From positions 1-64,000 of the forward strand of contig JAURVB010013637.1 of the NCBI GenBank assembly GCA_033002965.1: a DNA stretch of 64,000 nucleotides. Direction: 5' to 3'. The notes beneath the pieces were generated by a model, which did not search any database, was not told the origin of the DNA, and saw only the letters and a list, made by a program, of their open reading frames with translations. The DNA comes from Piper betle. Its lineage: Eukaryota; Streptophyta; Magnoliopsida; Piperales; Piperaceae. A program made the position numbers and the translations under genes. Positions 1 through 13,200 of this stretch are shown here, one piece after another; the stretch's first letter is position 1, and each line of letters begins with the position of its first letter.

Positions 1-506
1 AATACGCGCTAGGCTTAATTGGAGATCATTTGCTCATCAATTAGGAGCATATATGGGCTCTGTTGTAGTATATAATGTGCATGCTGATTTATATTATGTT
101 TTGTTTGGTTTTGTTTTCCATTGATTATTCATCTAGTTCCTAATGGTTGTCCTGCATGAAGAAGCAGGCACTAGGTTACCACTCATGATATCCATTGCTA
201 AAAGCCTTTGAATACTTCGTTTAGAATTAAGCAAATTGGTTGAATTGGCTTTGAGGTTTGTATGAGCAAGATGCCCTCCTCACCCAGTCGTTATTTGTTT
301 GTTAATATGAAAGCCTATGCTGTCTCTATGGTGTATTTCTCAGTCTTTTTTAAAAAACAATAATAATACTAACATCCTAAGATTGCATTTCGTGGGAAAA
401 AATTATTAATTTGTAATGTTACCCTGTTGGATTCAGCAAATGAAGATGATACAGAATGTTAATGGAAGTTATAGGGCATATGGTCTCTGATTTTTTTCTT
501 GTGCAG
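1..506. other. Non-coding lead-in, probable intron or 5' flank
   Basis: No coding segment with family resemblance is visible on either strand. The stretch is AT-rich and ends in a pyrimidine tract plus CAG at 496-506, which reads as a splice acceptor for the ASY3-like exon that follows. Any earlier exon of that gene must be to the left of the window or too diverged to see. Confidence 0.5.
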
Positions 507-3500
507 GATGAATTAAACAGCTGAACCGCAGCCAGAATAGTCAATCTGAAAAAGGTGTCAATTCGAGTCCCTATCGAAGCTTCTGCAGAAACTAAAATGG
601 GCTTTGGAGCTATCTCTCTCCTGTCAGAAAAATGCAAATCTTCCCTTGGTAAATCGGTTGTGAGGACATGATGAAAGAATTGGGTTCATTTTTAGAAGGC
701 AAAGAGTTAGGTTTCGCAATCAAGCGAGCTGGTGGATGGATTTCTCCCAAGAATTTGCACGCAGACATGAAAAATGTGGGCTACTTCAATATGTACAATG
801 GCATGAATTTACCAAGCGGTCATATTCAGCATAATCTACTTATGAGTGTCCCCAGGGGAAAGAACAAAAAACTGAGCAGAGAAAAGAAACTGCATTTGCT
901 ACTACAAGTAAAATGGATGCATCTGATAAAGGTGTTGATGGACGACGTGGAAGGAATATAGCGGATGGAAACCCGGTAGAGGATTTCAAATTTTCTGCTG
1001 GACAGACAGTACTGGTAGATCAAAAACAGACTGCAGTATGTGGAGGCAGTGAAGCCTTAAGATTAAAGCTATTAGAGACGCTGGGAACTGCTCCTGCACA
1101 AAAGGATGAGAGCGCCAATGTGCCAGTTGACGATTCTATATCTCTTGCTGGACAAATACTTGAAAATTAAAACACAACCAGGAGAAAGTTAAGGCCGCAA
1201 CATGTGGAGGCAATGACGCTGTTGGGCAGAAGTTATCAGATACAATGGAAATTGCTCATCCACAAAATGATCAGACTACAAATTTGTCAGTTGGAAAAAA
1301 CAACACAACAAATTGGAAACAATCAGTGCAGAGGATCGGAGGAATGAAATCTGGCAACTCAAAATTGTGCGCAGTAGAGTCAGATTATGAATATCCATAC
1401 CTAGCAGGAAGGACACCACTTACTCGTTCTATAACTCAAAAGAGATCTTCAACCACCCGACTGCCAAAGCTGCAGGATAAAGTTCCTGGCAATTTACTTT
1501 CAAATACTGACAAAGTTGGATGCCAGGGTGAAAGTTCTGCTTTTGTGAAATCAGCAGTGCCGTCTGGTAACTTCATCCCTTTATCACTTTTGCCAATGTG
1601 TATCTCCAAAATTAGTTGGTCATTTTTTTATTCATTACAGGTAAAAATTATTTTGCCAACAAAATGGAAGATATTTTACCGGCAGCAGAGAACTTTGTCT
1701 CCCGTGGTAACAAAAGGAATCTCCCTGTGTCCCCGGCAAATGTTTGTGGCACAACACCAGTAAATGCAGGTCACCAGATAATTACACTCCAAAGTTGGTT
1801 ATGCAATCAGACGTAGAAAATAAATCTCCTGTGGGACTGCTTCTGGAGAAAACAGCATTGAGCAAGTCCTTTATTGTGAATGGAAGATCTAAGTCAATTG
1901 AATTCCGCAGTAGAGCTTTTTATGGTGGGAAGTTCACAGAATTGTTGAGTGAATCAGCTGTATCCTTTCTTTCTGGCTGATGTTATTTCCTTGAATGCTT
2001 TTAATAAATCCTAGAGATTTGACGTTGTTATTTTCATAAATGTAATAAAATCAAGTGCAACTTCCATAATTTCCTCTAAATCTCGAGGAATTATCAAAAT
2101 CCTCTCTAGGAAACATCATTAGCCTTCTTTCTTTGCCCTTTCCAGGGGTAGGATTTTCAATATTTCTGCAGTTTTCCTAACAAATGTTCAGAAAGTTAAA
2201 CAATATTTGAAAGTACCACTACAATATCTTGGGGACTTATCACCCCCAATGGAAGATAAAAATGAGCACAAGCAGCTGTCACTTACAACACCAGAGGACC
2301 GTGATGATGAATCTCTTAGAAATAATATCTTTGTCAAAGGTTTCTGTACTATATTGCTTCACGTAGAATACATCATTCATATCAATCAAGACCCTAGCAT
2401 CAACAAAATTGAAAATTATAACTGTTATATATTTGAAAATCAGCCCATGTGTATGTGAAAATGTTAAATTTGACAAGCCCTTTTTATCATATTGAAGAAA
2501 TTTATTGTGATGGAGGCTATGCCTGTATTCATATACATGGTCCAGTAGACAAGTTCAAATTTGTAATGTTTGATTCTGTACGTGAATTAATTAGTTAGAT
2601 GATCATAAAAAAATTAAAGAACAGCTAAAATTTATTTTTGGTGTCTTCTTTTTAAAAAAATAAAACTTTTTTCTTTATCATACTTTTTCTGTAGATGAAT
2701 GTGAGTTTATTCTGTAAATAATGTGTGGACAACCGCCTGAAGGGGTAAGATTTATCCTCGTTATCCTTTGAAACGTGGCGATTGATCTGTATCTTGAATT
2801 CCAATTGTATAAGTGCCTGTTGGGAAAGTTTTTGTGGCTGCGATTGCTTGTTTTAGTTTTCCTGAAATCTAATTTTATGGTTGTTGCTGCATTTGTAAAA
2901 TACAAATATGGGTCTAGTTTCCTCTGTAAAATTTTTATCCTTCTTCTTTATTTGTAGACTTTAAGGTAACAAGTCAAATGTCTTCAGGCGCTTGTACTCA
3001 TCAATTATCTCCACACTTGCATGGAAAAAGATTTCAAAGTGAAACACCTGAAAGGCCTAGCAAATCCTATCACAGTTCACCTTCTCCAGTGAATTATTGA
3101 AGTAATTATTTTTGTTTCCTTTTGTTTATAGTTCCCGGTATTTCTATAGCCAATTCTTATGTTTCTTCCGCTTGAAACCACTGTTAGATGAAGATGAAGA
3201 TGGTGCAGCTGTTCATATTCTATTGGGCAAAAACTCAGAAGATCCCTTGTCTAGGTTGACTCATTTTTCTTCTGTGTTTTACTACTTCTTAATTTATCAG
3301 AATTTTACCGTTCATATGCGTTGTTGTCTAACCCGTTTGAGATAGCTGCTATGTATATCGACGATGTTGATTCTAGACCTTTTCATTTTTCAGTTATTGT
3401 TGCCATATGGATTTGCTTGTACGTGCAGAATGACTGATTCTGTTTTTTTTGTTAATTTATATCTGCATGCATATACCATATTATGGGCATGTGATGTTTT

Positions 3501-5074
3501 TTAATTATAATTGGTCCTCTCCATTTCTACCTTGAGGGCAACCATTTAATCCTTTTTTTCCTGGTCCCTTCGATTCTCATTTTCATTACTTTGTTGTTTA
3601 GGGCTATTTCATAGTTTGCCGTGGTTTTTCAAGCTAATATAAAGACAAGGTGAAGTTTCACACAAGTGAGAAAATATCTGAAATACTTGCATCTGTTGCA
3701 AATGGATTAAATTCTCAACTTAGGACCATTGAGTCTCAGATTTCTGCAGAAGCGTAAGGCTCATTTTTATTGTTTTATTGTAACCTGTGTGAATGCTAAT
3801 AGATTTTATAAGTGGTCTATTTGGGCTTTCTTTATTTATTTTGTTACTTTTTTTCAGGGATAATCTCTCAAGCCATAGCAAGACAAAACGAAAACGCTTA
3901 GAAATTGAGTTTGGAGGTAATTGATAATACTTCTGATTCTGTCATCCTTACTAATAATATGTTGAAGCATTTCCCTTTATTTCTCTGGTTAATACCTTTT
4001 ACAATGTTGTAAAAAATTTGACTGGAAGCCCATGCAACAAGGTGTCATTATTGATTATTAAATACATCAGCCAACAAATGGCTGATTAATATCAATTTGT
4101 AGAATGTTGCATGATACTAGTACTGAGAACAGATTATTCTGCGTGTCACTTATACTTTTGTCACTGAATCATGAACAGCATAGCTTAATGGATCATTAAC
4201 AGGTACATGTCATAGAACTTTGAAGAAGATTTTATGTTTTGCACCATAGTAAATGACCCACAATTTTTCGATTGATTGATTGAACATTTCACAACATGAT
4301 CGTAAAATTGCTGTTGCATAAAATGGAACGGCTTGCTTGTTTCTTGTTCAAGATTTTCTGGAAAATTTTTTTAACTCATGTCAGTTTGTCTGTGGTTACT
4401 TATCTGTTTAGTGTAGTGTATGCATATGGGATCGCCAACAGATTGGTCTTGAGATTGTAGATATTTTGGGATGTTTGGGGAAAAAATTCATATTAATTAT
4501 CTGACATATAGAAACTTTGCAGAACAATCTGAGAGACCGAGAGTTACTCATGATAACTATGATGAAGAGGTGTACCATCTTTTGGATGAATACAAAACTA
4601 CACTTGAGGAACTTGAAGCTTATCACCTGGAACTGAAAGGAAATGTTGACAGGCGAAGTACTAGTGTTCTATTCTATGTTGTCCTCTCACAGAAAGTGCT
4701 ATTATTTGCTTTACATTTTACTCCAGCATTCCTATCTGTAAATTTTGATTCTAATGGTCTTAGTGCAACTATATTATAGTGATGAGAACTCTCACATTTT
4801 TGTCTTGATCGTTCACATTTTTAGATGCTTCCTGTAGAAGGCTTCTGCTGCAAGCAGAAGAGGGAATATATGCTCAACTCTGCAACGCTGAGAGAACCAT
4901 TGCAACTATTCGCAATGTAAGAAGTTACTTTTGAGGGATAAGCTTCAAATATCAGTCTGATTAGTGAGCACAGAATCACATATCCCATTGCTTGCGTTGA
5001 TAATTTGGTATAATTTGCAGGGGGCCCGGAAGAAGATGAGAAGTTTGAGGACATGCTTAAATGAAGTTTTTTAG
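507..5074 (+). pseudogene. ASY3: ASY3/PAIR3-like meiotic axis protein, frame-disrupted 5' half
   Basis: ASY3 (rice PAIR3) is a coiled-coil meiotic chromosome-axis protein that works with the HORMA protein ASY1 in pairing and crossover formation. The clearest exons form the C-terminal coiled coil: one ending at 3753, then 3858-3916, 4523-4657, 4825-4916 and 5021-5074. All join in phase with GT-AG sites and read SKTKRKRLEIEFG, LEELEAYHLELKG and LLLQAEEGIYAQL, ending in TAG. Upstream, family-like segments (KVSIRVPIEAS, GGWISPKNLH, EALRLKLLETLGT, RTPLTRSITQKRS) sit in a large exon from 507 to 1566, but in three different frames: a TGA near 522, then shifts near 665, 840-890 and 1165 (an A run). 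Another shift lies near 1760. Family-like pieces also occur near 2200-2340, 2960-3090 and 3165-3255. I infer a pseudogene or an error-rich assembly stretch; family identity is firmer than gene status. Confidence 0.72.
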
Positions 5075-7298
5075 GCTTCATGAACTCCAGTTTTTCAATA
5101 TAGGTTGTCTTTCAGGGCGGTAATTTTTTGTGGAAGTGATCGTTGGTTTCAAAAATATCATGGAAGGACGTTAGACTTTTAGAATTAACACCCTTGTTTG
5201 CATTTTTTGTCTATATTTTCTCGATACCTACATGTGTGTGTGTGTGTTTTTCCCGGTAACTTTATCATGCGAACCTATAACTCTTAGTATCAGTGCATCC
5301 AAGGTGAAGAGGCACGCCGACAGGCAACAGCAGTGGGGTGACAATATCTCCCGGGTCCTGATCAATATTGATTGGTTAAACGGGCTAATGGCTATAGATA
5401 ATTCGGTACTTGAGATCGTTGGCATTTGTAAAAATTATTAAAGAAAACGGAAGTGTTTGGATTCAACAAGGAGATCCATAGGGTATGAAATGCAACTTGC
5501 CGAGCTCAACATGGCCGCGAAGTAGGAGCGTCTAGCTCCTGCTTCGTTCCCGTATATGGTATTTTACTTCCTTTTTTTATATTTTTTTCCTTCTGCTCTT
5601 TTTATTAGTCTTTTCTTTGTTGCCTGCCTTTTTTGTTGTCTAAAAATCACCGAAATTAGTAACTACGATTTGCTTTGGAAAAAAGATTTCTCCAAAATCA
5701 GTAGCGACGATTTGCTTTAGTTTATACCCAAAGTTAATCATCATGCATCTTTTAACAATTTCTTTTCCATTCCTAAAAGAGTACTTGTTTTAACAGTAAG
5801 AATCGTACTAACGAAAATTTAACCATTGTGGTTATTTTGCCTTTGATTAATTAAAAAACCTATGCCGACGTTTTATATATTTTTTCATTTAATTATAGCA
5901 CTTGCTTAGTGTTGACAATAATGAGGTAAGACATTCCACATATTATTTTCAGTTAATAGTGATAAGAGAGCATGGTTGATTAGTTAGTAGAGTTAAACTA
6001 GATGCTTATTTAGGCAATGCGCAGATAACATAATTTATCTAATAAAATATATGTAATAGAATAGTCACTAATTAGATATGTATATCAAATAAATTGATAT
6101 TTTCTATTTTCTTTTTTAATATTTTCCTCTTTTATATTTTATTTTTTTCCTTTTCCATGTTTTGCAATATCAACCTAACTTTTCTCTTTATTTCCTCTAT
6201 TTGGTTGTGCACGAGACATGGTGTATAAAAATTATTAATAATATACATTAAGAGTATACAAAATCAATTTCAAAATTATTACTATATTTTTTAAAAATAA
6301 AAAATAAATACTTATTTAATTTTAATAAAAAATATAGTTGGATACAAATATTAAAAGTAAATTTAATTTTAATGAGTAAAATGTTTTAATAACAAAATAG
6401 AATTTATTTTTAACACATTTTTAAATTGAATAAAATTACACTCTTTAAGTTTTTGATACTAAATAACATGAAAATAAATAAATATATAAAATCTATAAAA
6501 TTTTAAATTAAGTATATATTATTAAATAACAAACTATAATTTAATAGTATATTTATAAATATTAAAAATTTATTAATATTTTAAAATTTCTAATTTAAAT
6601 TGGATTAAAGTTCAATATTTTTTAATAATAAATAATAATAAAAATAATAATTCTAAATTAAATAAGTATTGAAAGGCCGTAAAACAAATACCGCACTAGA
6701 ATCAATCACAATACAATAAAAAGGCTAAAACTCAATAAAAGCAAGAAAAAACTTCGCTGCTTTAACATTTTTTTATAAAAAAAGTGTGGAGGGTGGGGAT
6801 GATTAATCTTTGTTACGGCACAATAATACTGATTAAAATAGAATTTAATCGCGGAGGTACGTACGTACTAACAAAGCCCTGCGTACGTGAATAGCAATTC
6901 CTAATAACCGGAAAGACAAACGCATAATGTCTTACACTAGAATAGGCTGTTAGGACTAGGACGGCTCTATTGAAGGACGAAATGGGCGAACAAAATCCAC
7001 CTTAGCTAACCCCTTCCTCCAATACCCTTCTGCCTTCATTTTTGGCCCTTCCCCTCCGATGCCTTCTGCCTTCTTCCTTCATTAATAAACGACGAGAGTC
7101 GGATTTGCAGGCAAGACATCTTGAATCAGCGAGAAGAAACTATATTGCATAATAGCATAAGAACCGTCTCGAGAAACAACTTCCACAGCCCATATTAGCG
7201 TTTCCATATTAACTAGCCCGGTGATATAAGATAACACTACAAAATAGAAGGGGAAAAAAACCAGTAGTCACTCTTAAGTGGAACCAAGATGCAGAACA
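5075..7298. other. AT-rich intergenic stretch between convergent genes
   Basis: The ASY3-like gene ends at 5074 and FEN1 reads in from the right and stops at 7299, so this holds both 3' flanks. 5780-6660 is extremely AT-rich with many short A and T runs. A TG repeat of about 6 units sits at 5232-5247. No coding segment, tRNA-like box pair or recognisable transposon end was seen. Confidence 0.5.
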
Positions 7299-10200
7299 TT
7301 ATTTTTTCTTTCCACTCGCAGATTTCACTTTTTTGCCCGTTTCTCTCCCACCCTTTTTCTCAGGCATCTCTTTCTCAGGCATCGTCTGTATTGCACGGTA
7401 AAACCAACCGTCAGTAAACTAGCATCATTTTGTAAAACACAACATTATACGTGCAGAAATCCAAAATGCTGCATGTAACAAGTGCAAATGACATTACTTT
7501 TAGCCTCTTAAGCAACCTTCTGGGGAGAAATGCTCCCTGAAATTTCGGTACATGAGACTTTCATTTCCACAAAAAGGCATACATTCAAACACAAGCAAGC
7601 AAGCAAAGAATATCCACTATGGTTAAGTGCAAAATCAGCAGTTCATCTGGCTTGACATTCATCTAAATCAGACAGACCTCTTGAATTTGTATAATGGATA
7701 TAAGCGCCCTCTATTGTTTTAAGTATTGTCATTCATTATCAGAGAGATTGAAAATGTGAAGTATATATCGTCGTTATCAGCAACATGTTTGTTGAAGAAT
7801 AGACGCTCTAGCAGAAACAACCCAAAAAATATTTTAAACCAGAAAATAATTCCCCTCACGATAAAATAAAAACAAATATAAGATGAATAAGAAATACCAA
7901 GATAAAAATGGATGGAAACTTTTATCTAAATTCAAAAAAAGAAAACCAACCTAATTGATCAATTTCGATTAAAAAAATCCTTACAAGCAAGTATTAAATA
8001 AAATTTTGACAAAACTCTCCTAATACAAATCAAACCAATAATAAAATCTAAAATATACAATTCCTGAGAAATATAATATACGAAAAATTGATAAATTAAC
8101 ATATACCTCAAAAGAAAATTGGATCAACCTCACACCCTAGATTATGACCCCAACTTCAACTTAAGATGAAGAATTTCTCTAAACTCTCCCTTTATGAACC
8201 AAATGTGATAAAAAACTCTCAAGAAGATGTTCTATTTAATATTAACAAAATTATCTTTTATATAGAAGAATATAATTAATAGAATTCTAAAAGTCACCTC
8301 ATTAAACTTCTATGGAAAAGGACGAAATTACACATAGGTATGCGAAACACTAACCATTAGTGTGATAAACAAAAGGCCAAAAACTAACAATTGAGTTTTT
8401 CAATGCAAATGAGTGAGGAAAACTCAATAATGTCTCCAGCAAGTCAGCAACATGTCGCCGCTATGAGAACCCAAAGCATAAATGGCAAAAAAATAGGAGC
8501 AATTATGAGTGAAAGATGAGGTAAAAGCTACATGGGTAGAGAGATAAGCAAAATGTGAGACCAAAAATCAAAAGAACAATGAATTTCTCATCTTTAAACT
8601 AGCCCAAACAGAGAGATTTGCTCATCAGGGTGGAGGTAGGATGGAGGTATGGTCTGGAAGCTGGTGATAGCATCCGCCTTGCCTACCACATCAATGTCCC
8701 AAACGTCTGCACCGCAGGAAGGAGTGCATGGCCATTGCCAATGCCAATCTTTCCCCTTGGAGGAACTCCCTGTTCATCTGGAGAAGGTAGTGGTTGCGGG
8801 GAAGATAATCGGCAAGGAGGCAGAACAAATGGTCCTTGTGGTTGGACATGCCAAAGATCTAAGTAGGCAAACGCTAGTGGGAGTCGGGCGACACCAAAGT
8901 TGGCAGTAAAGATGGAGACAGACTGGACAGGAAAATGTGAGGGGAGAGACAGAAAATGCAATGGAAAGGGGAGAGTAGGAGGGCCAAGTGTGGGCCACGG
9001 GTGGAGGGTGAAGGTATTGATATTTAATATTTTTCTTAAATATGAACTAATATTGGTTTTATATAACATTGCGTGGGTGATGAAGAAGCTTAATTAAAAA
9101 TAAATTATTTGTATGTTAGTCTAAAACTCAATAGAAAGTTTTATAAATTTTTATTTACATGTTAGATACCTATGCGGAGTGCAATTTATTGTTATTTTAA
9201 TAAATATTTCTACGTCAACTGTGACAAAAATATGAAATTTAAAAAATTCTTATGCTAAACATATATGATTTTTAAAATTATTGTGACAAACATATACGAT
9301 TTTTAAAATTATTGTGACAAACATATACAATTTTTAATATTATTGTGACAAACATATAATTTTAAGTTTAATCATGTGATGTTTTAAGGAAAAAAATTAA
9401 TGGTGTGATGGTATGAAGCTTTTTTGTAATCGTATGCTTTTCGTTGTAATATTAGTGCAACAATTTCTTCAACAATAAATACAAATGTACTGATGTTTCT
9501 CTTTTATCTTCTATAAATTATTTTCAAATAATATTTATAATTGAAAAGTTTCGAAAATCTCCAACATATTTATAACTTATCTCAACATCTCTCTACTCGT
9601 TTGCTGACACAACATCGATATCCAACTTAACAAACCTTGCATCTAGTACAATGAGTTTCTTTCAATTAGGGTAATTTGTTGCATGGGTATCTTTGTATAA
9701 GGGTAGTTGAAAATTTTATTTTGGGGGTATTATTTCTGACTTTAAAAAAAAATTAATTAAAATTTTGAGTCCATTATGTTTAAGATTGCATTAGGTTTTG
9801 AATAATTCTAAAATTGAAAATCATGTTTTTGAGTTGATCAATAGTTAGAAACTCATTGATGTCTTGTTGTCCCTCTTGATCTTGATTGATCATATTCTAT
9901 CTCTTACCTGTTAGTGGATTATGTTTCAAAATTATCCTCATCAAACACGAACTTGAAAAACTTAAAATCAGCTTACTATTTCTCTATAAATGTGTTGCTG
10001 AAATTTAAGATTACACAAAAAAAACGCAGGTTTAGCCCTTGAGAACAAACCTTCCGCTTTATTGGAGCAGCTGAGCAAATCACAGGTTTAAAAAATGACT
10101 CTAACCTGCACATCAAGGAGGGAAAGAAATCACAAAATAACCATCATAATCTTATAAAAAATAAATAACAAACTTACCGGCCTTGGGATGATTTTCCTTT

Positions 10201-13200
10201 TGCTGCTTTTATCTTCTCTATTGCCTGTTTCAATTGACATGAAAATAAAGTCCCAAAAGAAAGACTCTTGTATCAATATAATTGCATTGCATTAGGCAAA
10301 AGCAAAAGTACATTTGGCATGTGAAAATCAGTTAGTTCACTTGAAATTTTGAACACTAGAAAAATGTATCAAGCAATGTATTTGTGTGGTTACAAACTGT
10401 TTCAATCAGTGATACCATCTTCTAGAAGTGGCACAAAAATCAGATTGCATGAAGTTTGGAAAGAACGACGCTTGCCTTTGTCACTCGGTCATGATTGAAC
10501 CCATTTTCTTTCACAAGAAATGTCACCAGCCCCTGAAAGAAGACAAATATTTCAATATGTGGTGAACAGCCCTTCGGAGTCCAGAAAATCATAAAACAAA
10601 TGAATCACTTCTTCATCTGGAGAAGTCCACTTAATCTCAAGCTGCTCGTCAAGTACACAGACATGAGGCTCTTTGAAAAGACGTCTAGCTTCTCCATACG
10701 GCCAACCTTCTGGTATATGATACCTGCAACTTTCACACATGAACTGCATGCCCTTTAAGACCAGGAAAATTTCAATAGCAACAAAGTCGTATGACAAAAT
10801 TTTGCACCTCTCTTTGTTTATATTTTCCAATACACTTTCTATTGAACCATGTTGGCGGATGAGCTTCAAAGCAGTTTGCCCTCCAACACCTATACTAAAA
10901 ATGAAAATAAATACTACAGTAATAAATCATGTATATGGAGGATGTAGCCAAGTACTTGGTAACTTATGGATGGCTGTGTTCTAGGGAAAAAGCTGTAAGA
11001 AAGAACCACTTTGTCTCCTGACTTTTTTATAAAAATATGTCATGACAGATAAGGAGTATATATGATGTTATCATCAACAATATTTTGCTAGTTAACTCAG
11101 TGAACTTCCCAAACAAGTGAAAATACAAAATCAAACCCCCTTTGTCCTATTCCATCCAAGTTCCAACACAGCCTGCAGAAAACACCTGAGTTATCATCAA
11201 GGTCCCAAACAACATGAAAAGGCACATTAGGATATATTTAAATATTATGCATGCAACTTCCTGTGAATTGGTGGATGGTGATTGTAAATTTTTTATAGTG
11301 TAACCAATTATCCTAAAAGCTCAAGTTGTTAAGAAAAAACCACCAAATATTTACTTCAACACTCCCTTCACCCCTTCATGTGCAAGCAAACATTTTTTTT
11401 AAGGCTCAACACATGGGCAAACACAACATGGGACAAGTAGTCCATTGATCATAACATGGGGTAAATTAATATTTCTTCAGGTATATATTGCCAACAAGAT
11501 TCGGACCCCAAACTTTTGGCTCTGATACCAAAAATTTTAGATGGTCTAATACTTATCCCAAAAGCTTGAACTGTTAAGATAGGGAACTACTAAATATTTA
11601 CTTCAACAATAATGTTCTTTGGAAAGTTATAAAGGAAAATTTCCCTTGCTCCCTCATCAAGAACCTCAAATATAAAGATTGAATTTTCATTTCAAAGTTA
11701 CACCAAATTTGAAAATACATGGACATTCTTTTTTAAAATTAAAAGATGCATAGGATCACCGATTTAATTATTTGATTTATCCAATTTGTTAAAGGTACTA
11801 GGTGATGTAGAAAAAGTTATATATGCTAGGAAGATCTTATTCCCTAAAATCAAATAAAAAGTTGACCTCAAATTTCGCTTTAGTTTAACAAGTTTCTTAC
11901 TCCTATGAATATTTTGTTATTGAACATTGAGAATGATGGTTGATTATTAAATGGAAAATACAATTGCAGTAGTTCCATGTTCTTTTCCTCCGATGAATAC
12001 CAACCTTCATTGTTCTTTTATTTCTCCTTATATTTCTTTTCTCCCTATGATTCCCAAATTAGTATACTTATAGCCAGAAAAAATAAAGATGGCTAACAAG
12101 TGAAGTTGTAAACTACATTCAATGTCGAAGTTTACAACAAAGGAGGGAGCAGTTCTAAAGATTGCAATAAAAACAAGAACATTCCACGTAATACATATAA
12201 CCACAACAAACACAGCAAACAGAAAATAAGACACATCAAAGACTTGAAAACTTAATACAACTAAAAAAACATATTCACTATATCAGTATTCCCATGAGCA
12301 AATAACAGCAATGGAAAAAGTACATATATTTCATCAATAAGCATATTGGATTGCAAATACCTCTGATGCTGTCACAATAATCACATCCGCAAAGAATGCA
12401 TAAGTCAATAAATTGGTCCATAGTGACTTGTAATTCTTCCAAAATCTAAAATAAACAATCACATAAAAATTGTAAGATGAGGGAAAGAATGCTTCACTTA
12501 GATTTCCAAATAATAACTTATACAGACCATTGAAATTTCAAATTCCATGACTGGTATTTTTCTTGAGCTAGGATCCATTAAGTGACGAAGAAATTTTGGA
12601 GCACCAAATGTTAATGAATCCATGTCTTCAGATGCTACTGCATAAACCTAGAAGTAAGAGTTGGATTAGGTCTAACAAACAGTGACTAGAACTGCAAGAA
12701 CAACAACTTTTCACGAAAATCTTTGATTAAAAACAGACCTTGCCACTCTTGCAAAGTGCTGCACACTGTGCCTCAGCTTCTGAAGGAGCCTAAAGCACTC
12801 AATTAAAAAGTCTTGTAAAATGTGAAAAACAGTATCTCCTAAATTCAGCAAAATAATGCATATGACATTGAAGTGAAAAACTGCTTCTTGTTACCTCCAC
12901 TACAGGCACTCCCATCAACCGAAGTAGACGTTTGCAATCTTCATTATGTTGCTTTGTGACCTACAAAAGAATTGGGTGTAGAACGAGAGTACTATATAAA
13001 TCAAGAAACCAACATTAATCTCTCAAGAAATAATTTCTTCAACAAGGGCAAAAAGAGCAAAGTGTGTAACATATCATTTATAGAAAATCCGGAAGCCATG
13101 AAATCAGGGTACAAACAAGATGTTACACAACCGTCAATATAATAGGAAGAGAACAGAAAGCTGGCCAATGTCATGAAATGAAGTATTTACCTTGACAGTT

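Noticed and set aside
8618..9097. Frames of 65-128 codons on both strands
   Set aside because: They overlap each other inside a FEN1 intron and I recognise no protein; kept only as a composition anomaly.
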